A DNA stretch of 64,000 nucleotides from the NCBI RefSeq assembly GCF_032884065.1, contig NC_088867.1, positions 28,267,507-28,331,506 on the forward strand, given 5' to 3'. Below the pieces are notes generated by a model. The model worked only from the letters and a program-made list of their open reading frames with translations. It was not told where the DNA came from and did no database searches. The translations under genes and the position numbers were made by a program. The stretch comes from Artemia franciscana. Its lineage: Eukaryota; Arthropoda; Branchiopoda; Anostraca; Artemiidae. How positions within the stretch are numbered: position 1 is the first letter of the stretch; each line of letters opens with the position of its first letter. Positions 44,891-54,821 of the stretch are shown piece by piece.

Positions 44891-46810
44891 ATCTTAAAAA
44901 GGTAACTAGAACTTTCAGTTTCCAATCAGACGATCCATCTCTGAGGTTTATATGACCACCCCTTACATAAAACCTTATATGCCCTCGGGGCATAGCTTAA
45001 AACACTTGCCCCCGGTCTTTGGAGGGATGCGTCAATCTCGGAGCTTTCAGTTTTGATCTTTAAAATATTTTAAACAAAATAACTGTCTCAAAATTCTGAT
45101 TGGATTAACTTAGGGAGAAAGAGCCTTGGGAGGGGGGCTAGTTGCCCTCCGATCACTTTTGTTTCTTTAGAAGGGCACTAGAACCATATTTAACAAAATG
45201 GCTATCTCAAAATTGCTATCGGATTGGCTAGGGAAAAAAAAGGCGTAACGGAGCTAGTTGCCCTCAGATCTCTTTTGACTCATAAAAAGTAAACTAGAAG
45301 TTTCAGTTTCCAATCAAATGAGCTCTCTCTGAAGCTCATACGAGCATCCGTTTCATAATAACCATTTATGTCCCATGGACATAACTTACAACCCCTGCCT
45401 CTGGGTCCTGGAGGGTTGTGCTGACACCGGAATTTTGTTATCTGACCTTTGAAATATATAAAAAAAATGGCTATCTCAAAATTTGTATTGGATGGGTTTG
45501 GGGGAAAAGTGTGTGTGGGGGATAGTTGCCATCCAATCTCATTTGACTCTTAAAAATTGAACTAAAATTTTCAAGTTCAAGTCAAATGAGCCCTCTCTGA
45601 AGCTTATACGAGCATCCCTTAAGAAACATACAACGCCTTTCCCCACTCCTTGGGGGGGAGGTGTATCGAAACCAGAGTTTTTTTTATCTGACCTTTGAGG
45701 TATTTGTAACAAAATGGCTATCTCAAAAATTTTTATCGGATGCATTTGGGAAAAAGAGCGCGGAGGGGAGGGCTAGTTGTCCTCCAATCTCTATTGACTC
45801 TCAAAACTGGACTAGAACTTTCAGTTTTCAGTCAAATAGACCATCTCTGAAGTTTGTACGAGCATCCCTCCCATAAGAAACATATATACTCCCAAGGTGT
45901 AACGAACAACGCCTGCCACCGGGCTCTGGGGGGAGTGTCGTGTTATCACCGGAGTTTTCGCTATATGATCTCGGAACTATTTTTAACAAAATGGCTGCTT
46001 CAAAAAAATTTTTGAATTCAGTTGGGAAAAAAGGTGTAGAGGGGCTAGATGCCCTCCAATGTCTTTTGACTGTTTAAAAGTGAACTACAACTTTTAATAT
46101 CCAATCAAATGAGCCCTCTCTGAAGTTTATGCGAACATTCCTTACATAAGAACCACTCTTGGCTCCAGGGCATAAATTACAACGCCTTTTTCCGGGCCCT
46201 CAGGGGTTGGGTCGACACCAGAATTTTTGTTATATGATCTTTGAACTTTTTAACAAAATAGCTATCTCAAAATTTTTATCGGAAGCATTTGGAAAAAAAG
46301 AGCGTGGAGGGATTAGTTGCCCTCCGTTCTCTTTTGAATCTTAATTGAACTAGAACTTTAAATTTCTATTCAGATGAGCCCTCTCTAAAGTTTATACGAG
46401 CATCTCTTCTATAAGAACCATATATGCCCCCAGGGTTTTACTTACAACGCCAGCCCCAGTCTTTAGGGAAGCTGTATCGAAACTGGAGTTTTTCTTATCT
46501 GACCTTCGAACTATTTATGACAAAATAGCTATCACTCAAATTACCCCTTTTTCTTTCAAATTACCCCTCTCTGAAGTTTATACGAGCATCCTTTATGAAA
46601 AATATATGCCCCAAGGGCATAACTTAAAACGCCTGCCCATAGGTCCTGGGTGATTGTGTCTATACCGGAGTTTTGTTATCTGACCTCTGAACTATTTTTA
46701 ACCAAATGGCTATCTCAAATTTTTTATTGGAGCCATTTGGAGGGAAAAGGAGCCTGGGTGGGGGGGGGGGGGCTAGTTGCCCTCTTATCTCTTTTGACTT
46801 TTAAAAACTG
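44890..46810 (+). repeat. Family C tandem array (plus orientation), left part
   Basis: Units with CAATCAAATGAGCCCTCTCT, GAAGTTTATACGAGCATCC, AACCATATATGCCCCCAGGG, a GGGTCCTGGAGGG-TGTGTCGACACCGG-like block, AACAAAATGGCTATCTCAAA and GGGCTAGTTGCCCTCCGATC. The CTAGAACTTTCAGTTTCCAA landmark or its variants recur near 44900, 45295, 45560, 45810, 46085 and 46348, a spacing close to 265 bp, with shortened units near 45170 and 46550. The array is interrupted at 46811 by a retrotransposon and resumes at 48197. Confidence 0.85.
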
Positions 46811-46938
46811 AACTATCAATCAATCAATTTATTAATACTAAAGAAAACTATTACAAAAGTAAATCAGTTAATAGGCCCAAGAAGCTATGCTTGTAATGGG
46901 CCACAGAGAACAAAAATAAAACACTTATAAAATATATA

Positions 46939-46971
<33 letters not shown>

Positions 46972-48196
46972 AAAACAAGAGAAGTGACATACAAATTGGG
47001 ATAGAATTAAAAGAGAGACAAAAATTATTTAACTGGAAAGACCCGACGAAATAATGCCTTTACAGAAAGAAAAAGAGGGACATCCAAAGGGATAAAGTTC
47101 CATAATAGAATTGACTGATATACAGGAGACCTCTGAGCTGCTGTAGAGGATCGTTTTGGTAAAATAAATCGTCGAGAAGAATTATGCAAAGAAGAAAAGT
47201 ACCTACCTGAGCCTGTCCTTGAGAAAAACTGCTGCAGAGTCGGTGGAAGAGTACCTAGAAAAGCAGAATGCGCTAAATAAAGAGTACTTTTACCTATATA
47301 ATGATCCAGCGGAGCTATTCCAGTATCATTATAAAGATCAGAGGAAGGGTAAAGCCGAGGGAGAAGAAAAGTAGCCTTCACCGCCCTATTTTGGGCTCTT
47401 TGAAGTGAGCAGAGAAGAGATTTATTAGTATTACCCCAGACAGAGCAGCAATAAGAAAGGTAAGGATGAATAAAAGCATGATAAAGAGAAACCATAATAT
47501 CAGGAGGAAGAAATGAATTAATCCGGTGCAACATTGAAGACTGGCGGAGGATTAAGGAACGGGTGTGAGTTATATGCGGTTTAAAAGAAAGAAAACAGTC
47601 AAGATACACACCAAGAAGTTTCACCATAGTAGCTTGTGGTATAATATCATTCCCAAAAGTCAGGGTGATTGGCTCCCGTACGTCTCGCATGCGGTAAGGG
47701 GTCCTAAAGTTGACAATGGCACTCTTTCGGCTGTTAAGAGGCATACCATTTGACCAGCACCAATCCTATACTTTATCAAGAAGACCTTGAGCTATAGAAG
47801 TGGCAGATGGCAAGTCCACCGCAGCAATGAAAAAATTACTGTCATCAGCAAAAAGAACAGGGTGAACATGGGGATGAAGACCTTCAACAAGATCATTAAT
47901 TTAGATTAGAAACAAAAGTGGTCCAAGCACAGAGCCTTGTGGGACACCTTTCAATACAGGCAAAGTAGTGGAAGAAGTACGGTTAACCAAAACATACTGA
48001 GATCTATCTGAGAGGTAGGACCTAAACCAATCTAGTGGGACTCCATGCACACCAAATAAGGATAGTTTAGACAGAAGAACATTGTGGTCAACCATATCAA
48101 AGGCCTTTGAAAAGTCAAGAAATAGACCCAAAACACACAAGCCCTTGTCCAGATTAACACGCACAAACTCTGTAGCATCAGTAAGTGCATGTAAGG
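46811..48196 (-). pseudogene. 5'-truncated non-LTR retrotransposon inserted in the family C array
   Basis: One minus-strand frame from about 48195 to 47025 encodes an RT from just before motif A to the C-terminus: VLGLFLDFSKAFDMVDHNVL, DWFRSYLSDRSQYVLVN, GVPQGSVLGPLLFLI, the catalytic FADDSNFFIA box (about 47840), then PLNSRKSAIVNFRTPYRMRD, VKLLGVYLDCFLSFKPHI and HAFIHPYLSYCCSVWGNTN. It is broken only by two in-frame stops, a TAA after PLLFLI and a TAG before DWCWSNG. The 3' end has an A-run (46940-46969 on the plus strand) and a TTGATTGATTGA tail beside the array. Truncation at the 5' end and good frame preservation suggest a relatively young insertion. Confidence 0.85.
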
Positions 48197-48690
48197 CCCT
48201 CTCTGAAGTTTTACGAGCATACGTTCCATAACACCCATATATGCCCCCAGGACATAACTTATAACTCCTGGGCTCTAGGGCTCTAGGGGGTGTCCAACAC
48301 CGTAGTTTTTGTTGTGATGTTGAACAAAATAGTTTTCTCAACATTATTATTGAATACATTTGGATAAAAAGAACATGGGAGGAGGCTAGTTGCCCTCTGA
48401 TCTCTTTTGATTCTTAATAGGTGAGCTAGAACTTTCAATTTCCAATCAAATGAGCTCTCTCTGAAGTTTATACGAGCATTTCTTCCATAAGAACCATGTA
48501 TGTCCCCAAGGTCTAACATACAAGGCCTGCCCCAGGCCCTGGAGGGTTTTGTTGACACCGGAGTTTTTGTTATATGATCTTTGAACTATCTTATCAAAAT
48601 GGCCATCTTAAAATTTTTATCGGATATATTTGGCAAAAAGAGGACAAAGGAGGGACTAATTGCCCTCCGATCACTTTTGACTCTGGGAAA
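48197..48690 (+). repeat. Family C tandem array, right part
   Basis: The array resumes mid-unit (GCCCTCTCTGAAGTTTTACG) and continues for about two units, ending at GATCACTTTTGACTCTGGGA near 48685. About 30 bases of the interrupted unit are missing at the insertion. Confidence 0.8.
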
Positions 48691-49226
48691 ATAATTAAGC
48701 ATTGCAGCCGCATAGCCTTTACTATAGGCAACGATATAGCAGTGCTCCTGATCCCAAGTGCAAATTTCATCGGTGGTATGCCCCGTACAACAAATTAAAT
48801 ACAAAAAACCCTTACAATTTGTCATTCTAAAAACTAAATTATAACCTCACTTTTCTGTCCTGGGCGCCCTTAAAAATCATATCGAGACCATCTCATTGGC
48901 AAGTGGGTTGATCAGCTTCTTAAATAGTGTTCTGTCAGCTAATTATTTCAGAAGACTTATCCAGTCTCTGCTGAATTTGTCGCATCATTTCTTCCTAGTT
49001 CTTTCCTGAGTGTGTCTACCGTGGGCAGTTCCTCTAAAGCAACAACTTAGCAGGTAATATTTCTTCATTATGCGAACATCCAAGTGATTTTGGACGGCCA
49101 CATTATGATTTAGCCTTTTACTAAATGAAGCAATGTCTTGATAGATAAAGCCAACATGAGGAACGCATCCTCTTCTATATCCAAAAGGGTCAAAGAGAGT
49201 AAAATAAAAAAAAGAAACACTTTTAC
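48691..49226 (-). other. Intron sequence next to the first visible exon
   Basis: Non-repetitive intron of the minus-strand gene. The minus-strand frame at 48985-49226 is read-through beyond the splice donor and is not coding. Confidence 0.4.
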
Positions 49227-49402
49227 CAGTTGAGCATCGAAAATCTTTAGGGTTAGTCTGTGTTGACGAATCCCGGATATCTGTTTGGGTGCCGCAGGAA
49301 CATTTGGTGCTTATGAGATTGGTTATTTCCTTTTGTATGTTCTCTAATCTCTCGATTGGCAAGAAGCTATTTTCCGCAGGTACAACTAACTGGGGAGATG
49401 CC
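49227..49402 (-). CDS. Unidentified gene with two TQT motifs (exon 1 of those visible)
   Basis: On the minus strand, GGCGTTACAAATTTCAG ends at 49403 and is followed by 176 nt: one base finishing a split codon, 58 codons, and one base beginning the next, then a donor G|GTAAAAG. The peptide reads ASPQLVVPAENSFLPIERLE, then NIQKEITNLISTKCSCGTQT and DIRDSSTQTNPKDFRCST. Two TQT tripeptides (exon residues 38-40 and 47-49) in a disordered context match the dynein light chain LC8 recognition motif. The helical LENIQKEITNLI precedes them. The exit phase fits exon 43908-44038. Upstream exons should lie between here and INO80C but were not found. I do not recognise the protein; a centrosomal, DNA-repair or transport adaptor with LC8 sites is one inference. 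Confidence 0.55.
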
Positions 49403-49469
49403 CTGAAATTTGTAACGCCAAATAAATGTTTGTTGTTAAAATGTAAATCCCGTTTTCAAGAGAGGTTTC

Positions 49470-49491
49470 AAAATAATAATAATAATAATAA
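49470..49491. repeat. (AAT)n microsatellite
   Basis: About seven AAT triplets in a row. Confidence 0.9.
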
Positions 49492-49681
49492 AAGCTACTC
49501 TGACAATTTTCAGTTCATAAAACATATTCTGCCGCTTAAAATATTCTTAAATTGAATAAAAATTTCGTAAAAACCTTATCATTACTGAAAAGGAATTAAT
49601 TTATTTAGTCTTTGCTTAGGTCATTGGGATATTTGTTTTAGCACCTTTTCGGAAATACCGGTTAATACTCTTTACTTTATA

Positions 49682-49837
<156 letters not shown>

Positions 49838-49839
49838 TT

Positions 49840-50190
49840 TTATAGTACGCCTTACCTCTACAATTTGCATCTTATACTAACTACGTATTAGCATAAGTAT
49901 CACGTTATTCTTTAGCTCTAAGTGATGGGATGACAAACAGAAACAACTTCAAAGGAAATTAGAAATTCTGGCGCGAATTTAATTCCTCCTTTATATTTAT
50001 TCTTAGAATATTGCATTTTATAGGATGTTTATTCTCCTGGGATTCGTTTTGATTCTCACTGTTGTTTCTCTTCTAACCGTAGATTTCATTTGCGAATCGA
50101 CTAGATCCTTGCTGTCACTTGTCTTCTAACCGTAGATTTTGTTGTACTTCGTTTTCCTTCATCATGACCACCGAAATTTTTTCCGTTCGG
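49840..50190. other. Spacer with a short duplicated phrase
   Basis: CTTCTAACCGTAGATTT occurs twice, about 60 bases apart (near 50070 and 50128). No gene. Confidence 0.45.
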
Positions 50191-50194
50191 AATG

Positions 50195-50770
50195 ATTCTA
50201 ATCTTCGGAATAATTTCTGTTCGATCTAAGTTTCAATGTCGCTCCTTACTTGCAGCTTAAAAAGCTTGTTTTTTATTCAATTTCTGAACGTTTTTAATTC
50301 ATGCGTGTTTTGATTTTAACTCACCGCACATGCATAATTACAAAGAGATTTACATATTATTTTGTTTTTGGCTAAATGGCTTTCTCATAGTTTTGATTGG
50401 ACGATATTGATTAAAAAAGGGGTGGGGAGGAGGGCTAGTTGCCTTCCAATTTTTGGTTGCTTGAAAATCCAACTAGATTTTTTTATTTTTTACCAAGGTT
50501 TTTGTTAATAATAAACATACGTACCTTACGAATTAACTTACGTAACGAATTTCTATATGTATGTATTTTTATTACGTATATGAGGGGGTTCACCCCCTCG
50601 TCAACACCTCGTTCTTTACACTAAAGCTTGAATTTAGTCCCAAATCCTTAAGAATGAACCTGAATCACAAAGGCCTTAAATAAATAGTTGGAGTTTCTAA
50701 AAATACCTTATCCGATTTTTTTTGCCCTCCAATTTTTTTGGTCACTTAAATGGGGCACTAGAACTATAGA
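50195..50770 (+). mobile_element. Family A fragment with internal deletion
   Basis: Begins inside the right arm of the 5' hairpin (GGAATAATTTCTGTTCG, TGTCGCTCCTTACTTGCAGC). It continues through the first core module (AAATGGCTTTCTCATAGTTT, GGGCTAGTTGCCTTCCAATT) and the second hairpin's left arm (GAGGGGGTTCACCCCCTCGT), then jumps to TGCCCTCCAATTTTTTTGG of the second core module and stops. The terminal stem-loop is absent. Confidence 0.7.
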
Positions 50771-51012
50771 TACAATAGACACATGTATGGACATAAGTAT
50801 CACACCTAATTTACATAACCCTGTGACTGCTCCTAATTTACATATTCCTGTGAGGCCCTAAGTTGATTCGGAACTCCTATGGATATAACTATCAAAATTT
50901 TGAGGTATTAAAAATTTCTCAAATAGTCGAAAGGTTGAATAAGCGTATCTCCAGGAGCCGTAAGTCCTTAGGCCAATAGGGCCCAAATTTACAAAAGAAA
51001 TCTCGAGGAAAG
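50771..51012. other. Spacer
   Basis: Nothing recognised. Confidence 0.35.
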
Positions 51013-51916
51013 GGTCTCTCTCCGAAAACGGGTCTAAATGGAACCAACATTTGTTTTTTTTAGACTGGTTTGATATTTATATCTCAAAGTCCGTAGGCCC
51101 GAGGGGTCCCAATGCAGAAGGAACAAAAGAAAACAAAATATCACTTCCCCCAAACGCAACTTGACGAAGGACTGAAAAAGGCCCCAAAAACTGTTTTTTC
51201 CTGACACTTCAGTTAGAAGGGATTGTTGCAGAAACATAGGAGGGGACGCATTCTGTTGGAAATTGAAATTTTATATGACTGTTTGTTGTTTAATTTTTTG
51301 ATTTGGTTTTCTTTGAAAAACTTCTTTTTAAGAGAGAGTCTTTTTTCAACTCATAGGTTCAAATAGTCATGAATAAATTCATGTTAAAGGATGGCACTGT
51401 TCGTTAAACCACCCTGGAATAACTTTTCTGTAGATATGGAATTTCAATTTGAATTTAAAACGAAGGTCTCTCTCCGAAAACGGGTCTAAATGGAACCAAC
51501 ATTTGTTTTTTTAGACTGGTTTGATATTTATATCTCAAAGTCCGTAGGCCCGAGGGATCCCAATGCAGAAGGAACAAAAGAAAACAAAATATCACTTCCC
51601 CCAAACGCAACTTGACGAAGGACTGAAAAAGGCCCCAAAAACTGTTTTTTCCTGACACTTCAGTTATAAGGGATTGTTGCAGAAACATAGGAGGGGACGC
51701 ATTCTGTTGGAAATTGAAATTTTATATGACTGTTTGTTGTTTAATTTTTTGATTTGGTTTTCTTTGAAAAACTTCTTTTTAAGAGAGAGTTTTTTTCAAC
51801 TCATAGGTTCAAATAGTCATGAATAAATTCATGTTAAAGGATGGCACTGTTCGTTAAACCACCCTGGAATAACTTTTCTGTAGATATGGAATTTCAATTT
51901 GAATTTAAAACGAAGG
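51013..51916 (+). repeat. Recent 452-bp tandem duplication
   Basis: Two adjacent copies (51013-51464 and 51465-51916) starting GGTCTCTCTCCGAAAACGGG and ending AATTTAAAACGAA. I count only a handful of differences by eye: one T-run length change, GGGG/GGGA, TTAGAA/TTATAA and one change in a CTTTTTT tract. The minus-strand ORF inside (MFLQQSL-TEVSGKNSFWGLF) appears in both copies with no recognisable homology. Confidence 0.9.
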
Positions 51917-53689
51917 TTTAATAAATTTTAATCAGCTTCTCTTTCTATCTAAGGATGATTATTACATTGAGTAATTTTCTCTCCCCTCTTTTTAACTGAA
52001 TGTGTAATAGTTCCGACGCGAACTACAACCCGGTAAAAACCCTGCGTGACAACCTTGTTCAGGAGACTATGGCATACTTAATCCAATCATTTATAGTTCT
52101 CATCATGACCAATGACTGTCATCTCGTGGAACTATGACTGTCTCTCTTTTATTAAACTTATATTATACTATATGTATTATACTTAGAATGTTGACAATTA
52201 AGTATTTTAATTATATATTTTGTAGTTTTCTTAAAGTTTCTCTTATCTTTGCCCCCTTAGAAAAGTAATTCCATGATAAGTATAAAGTACCGTATTTCTG
52301 ATCCGTATCTGGCTATACAGAAAGGAATTCTGAAATTTTGGCATTTAGAGTAAAGCTGAGCAATCCGATTCTATTTATTTGTCTTTTTTTGCAGTGAACT
52401 ATTCTGAATGACTATACTGCCATATCAAAGAATTGGTGCCCATTTGCACATTAGTAACACGCCGTAAGAAAAGCCTGATGGGCATCTTTTTTGATTGTTT
52501 TGACTCTTCACACCACTCAGTCTTCGTCCCACAATTATTGTATATTGGTACGTGTGCATAAATATGTATTCTTTAATAATCTCAGTCTTGTATTTATAGT
52601 ACAATGAATTGATACTCTGCTTCGCAATAGGGGGCCTGGGTTTGATTCTATTTGTTTCAGCTATTGCATAGTTCTCATTATTTATCCTTCATTGGAATAA
52701 TGTAATTTTTTTTCTGAATTACAACGCACAAAAGAAATCATGGAAAAAAATATAGTGAACTATGAACAAGTGAACTAGGATAAAGACTTGAAAAGGAATT
52801 AATCAAAAATGCCGTTGCTTACAATAGTCTCTGACGCCTAGAGGATAACACTCGAAATATTTTACACCAGAGAAATAAGAGACATAGCAGGAGCACCAAT
52901 TGAAGGGTAAGGGGGGAGTTAACTACCCCCTAGACTCTCCCCTACATTTTCGTGAATCAGTGCCACTGAGAGAGAGAGAGAGGTGGAAAGCAAACCTGAT
53001 AACTGTGCTCCAATTGAAGCTCCTGTAAAACAATTTTAGATACAAACTTAAGTGATTCGTATGGTACTAATAGCTTTTGGCTAATAATTAATAATTACAT
53101 CTTAGCATTGAATAGCTGAATCTAGACAAAGGATTGACAAATTTTATATTTTGCTAAATATGACAGTCTGATTCATGTCTGCACATATACATACTGCCAG
53201 CGTTTAATCGCCATAGACAGTATATTCAAAAATAAAATAAAATACATAAATAATCTTCACGACCAAAATTACAAGAGTTATTGTAATTTCTGTTCGTTTT
53301 GGGTTTTATTATGGTGTCAACTTAACCCTAAACCTTTCCAGATATAAGACAGATACATCTTTTTGACAATCTAGACTCAAAGAGCGTCTTTTAATTTAGT
53401 TAAACTTGCCTTGAAAATTTCAACTTAATACTCTCAGGTATTATACTCTTCCGAACATGTTGTCTTTACTTTAGTTCAATTTCCGTCAACCTTCCCAGAA
53501 ATTTTCAACAATAATACCCTTAGCTGTTCTTTAGATATTGAAGATATGACCTTTCGACAATCATGATGCAAGAACCGTATTGATTTGGTTCAGCACCTCC
53601 CGTCGCATTCCTCAAAAGTTTCAACCTTACGCCCTTAGCCGTTACTGAGATATTGCAGGGACGTCCCGTTGACAACCTTGATGCTTTTA
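51917..53689. other. Intergenic DNA with a GA microsatellite
   Basis: A short (GA)n run lies at about 52968-52983. At 53280-53690 there is text related to family D (CTTGCCTTGAAAATTTCAAC, TTAGCTGTTCTTTAGATATT) in inverted orientation. No supported gene. Confidence 0.45.
52595..52655 (+). other. tRNA-like segment (possible tRNA pseudogene or SINE promoter)
   Basis: TAGTACAATGAATTGATAC is arranged like a D-arm/A box, CTGCTTCGCAATAGGGG like an anticodon arm, and GGGTTTGATTC like a T-arm/B box, at roughly tRNA spacing. The acceptor stem cannot be paired convincingly, so a functional tRNA is unlikely. Confidence 0.3.
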
Positions 53690-54360
53690 GTATAAATGGG
53701 TTTTGTTTACATACTTCTTGCAGGGCATTTTGAGGGTAGTCAGAAATTTGATCACTACACTGAGTGCTTCTTATAATATTTCTTTAATTACCATGAATTC
53801 CAGAAAGTCACACGCTATTGGCGTGTGGCGGATTGGAACACACGTATTGGAACTTATTCTACCAGATGTAAGAAAGATAATATGCAACGTTTTGAATAAA
53901 CCAGCTGCCGATATTATAAAAAGAATCCAACTGAATAATAGAACTCTACGAATAAAAATCAGCGGAATGGCCCAGAGTGTAAAAAACTCCTTACGTGACC
54001 ACTTAAATACATTTTAGTTCTCTATACAACTTGATGAGTCAACATAACAAGAAAATGAAACTTTACATTTAGCTTTTGTGAGATTTGTGAAAGAACAAAC
54101 ACTTCCCGAAGATTGTTCTTTGCTAAATGTCTGGTAACTGCGAAAGGTGAAACATTATTTACTGAATTAAAAAGACATTTCGATGTAAAAGCTATACCCT
54201 TGACTAATAGTATCTCCATTTCTGCTGATAGTGCTCAGGCAATTGCAGGATGATACCGAGGCTTTCATGCATACTTAAAACAAGTTATACCGAACGTATT
54301 ATCAGTGCATTGTATCGTTCATCGACATCACTTGATCGTATAAAGCCTAGTAAATGTTAG
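53690..54360 (+). pseudogene. hAT-type transposase relic (ZBED5/SCAND3-like)
   Basis: The frame at 53703-54017 reads SASYNISLITMNSRKSHAIG, LELILPDVRKII, PAADIIKRIQLNNRTLRIKI and SGMAQSVKNSLRDHL. After an in-frame TAG it continues FSIQLDEST, the conserved first-catalytic-Asp region of this hAT group (SxQLDEST). Further on, in other frames, come YRGFHAYLKQVIPNVLSVHC and IVHRHHL (about 54250-54335), matching the GFxAxLK...HCxIHRxxL block. Stops and frameshifts throughout; the N-terminal BED finger and the dimerisation end are not seen. A domesticated function is unlikely given the breaks. Confidence 0.75.
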
Positions 54361-54674
54361 CACTAGTAACTGCTGAATACATTATGTCATTAGAGTACTT
54401 AATGAAAGAATTTAAGCTCCCGGAGACAATGAGTTGCTTCACAATTTAATTATATAAAAAACGATATCGCTCATATGACTGATTTATTTGTGAGAAAATT
54501 ACCAAATCTTTATAAAGTGCAAAATAGAGATGAAGACTTGCCTACTTATTATGTGCCTTTCCATAAGCTAACACGCAAGTATTTGTCCAATAAGAGAGTA
54601 ATACTTACTCCCCGCCGTTTACCCGCGTCATCTAACCTAACACTTGGAAAACTATAAGTTTCACCAATCGCCAG

Positions 54675-54821
54675 CAAGTCCAGGGGACTTGTTGGTCATG
54701 TGTCAATCATTTGACACGGCACTCCCCTTTTAGACAGCAAGCGGCCAAGCCGATTAGACATGATAAAGGTTTTCCAAGTGTACCAACAAAATGTTGGTAT
54801 TTATTATAAATACCAACATTT
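54675..54821. repeat. Cluster of three short perfect or near-perfect stem-loops
   Basis: CAAGTCC-AGG-GGACTTG (54675-54691), GTGTCAA-TCAT-TTGACAC (54700-54717), and a 33-base palindrome AAATGTTGGTATTTAT-T-ATAAATACCAACATTT (54789-54821) that is also preceded by another ACCAACA. They lie within 150 bases of each other. Confidence 0.7.

Noticed and set aside
48985..49226. Continuation of the minus-strand frame beyond the TQT exon
   Set aside because: A donor splice site ends the exon at 49227, and the downstream part has different composition and does not fit the next exon's phase.
51034..51688. Duplicated minus-strand ORF as a tandem gene pair
   Set aside because: The whole 452-bp DNA segment is duplicated; the peptide has no recognisable homology or gene structure.
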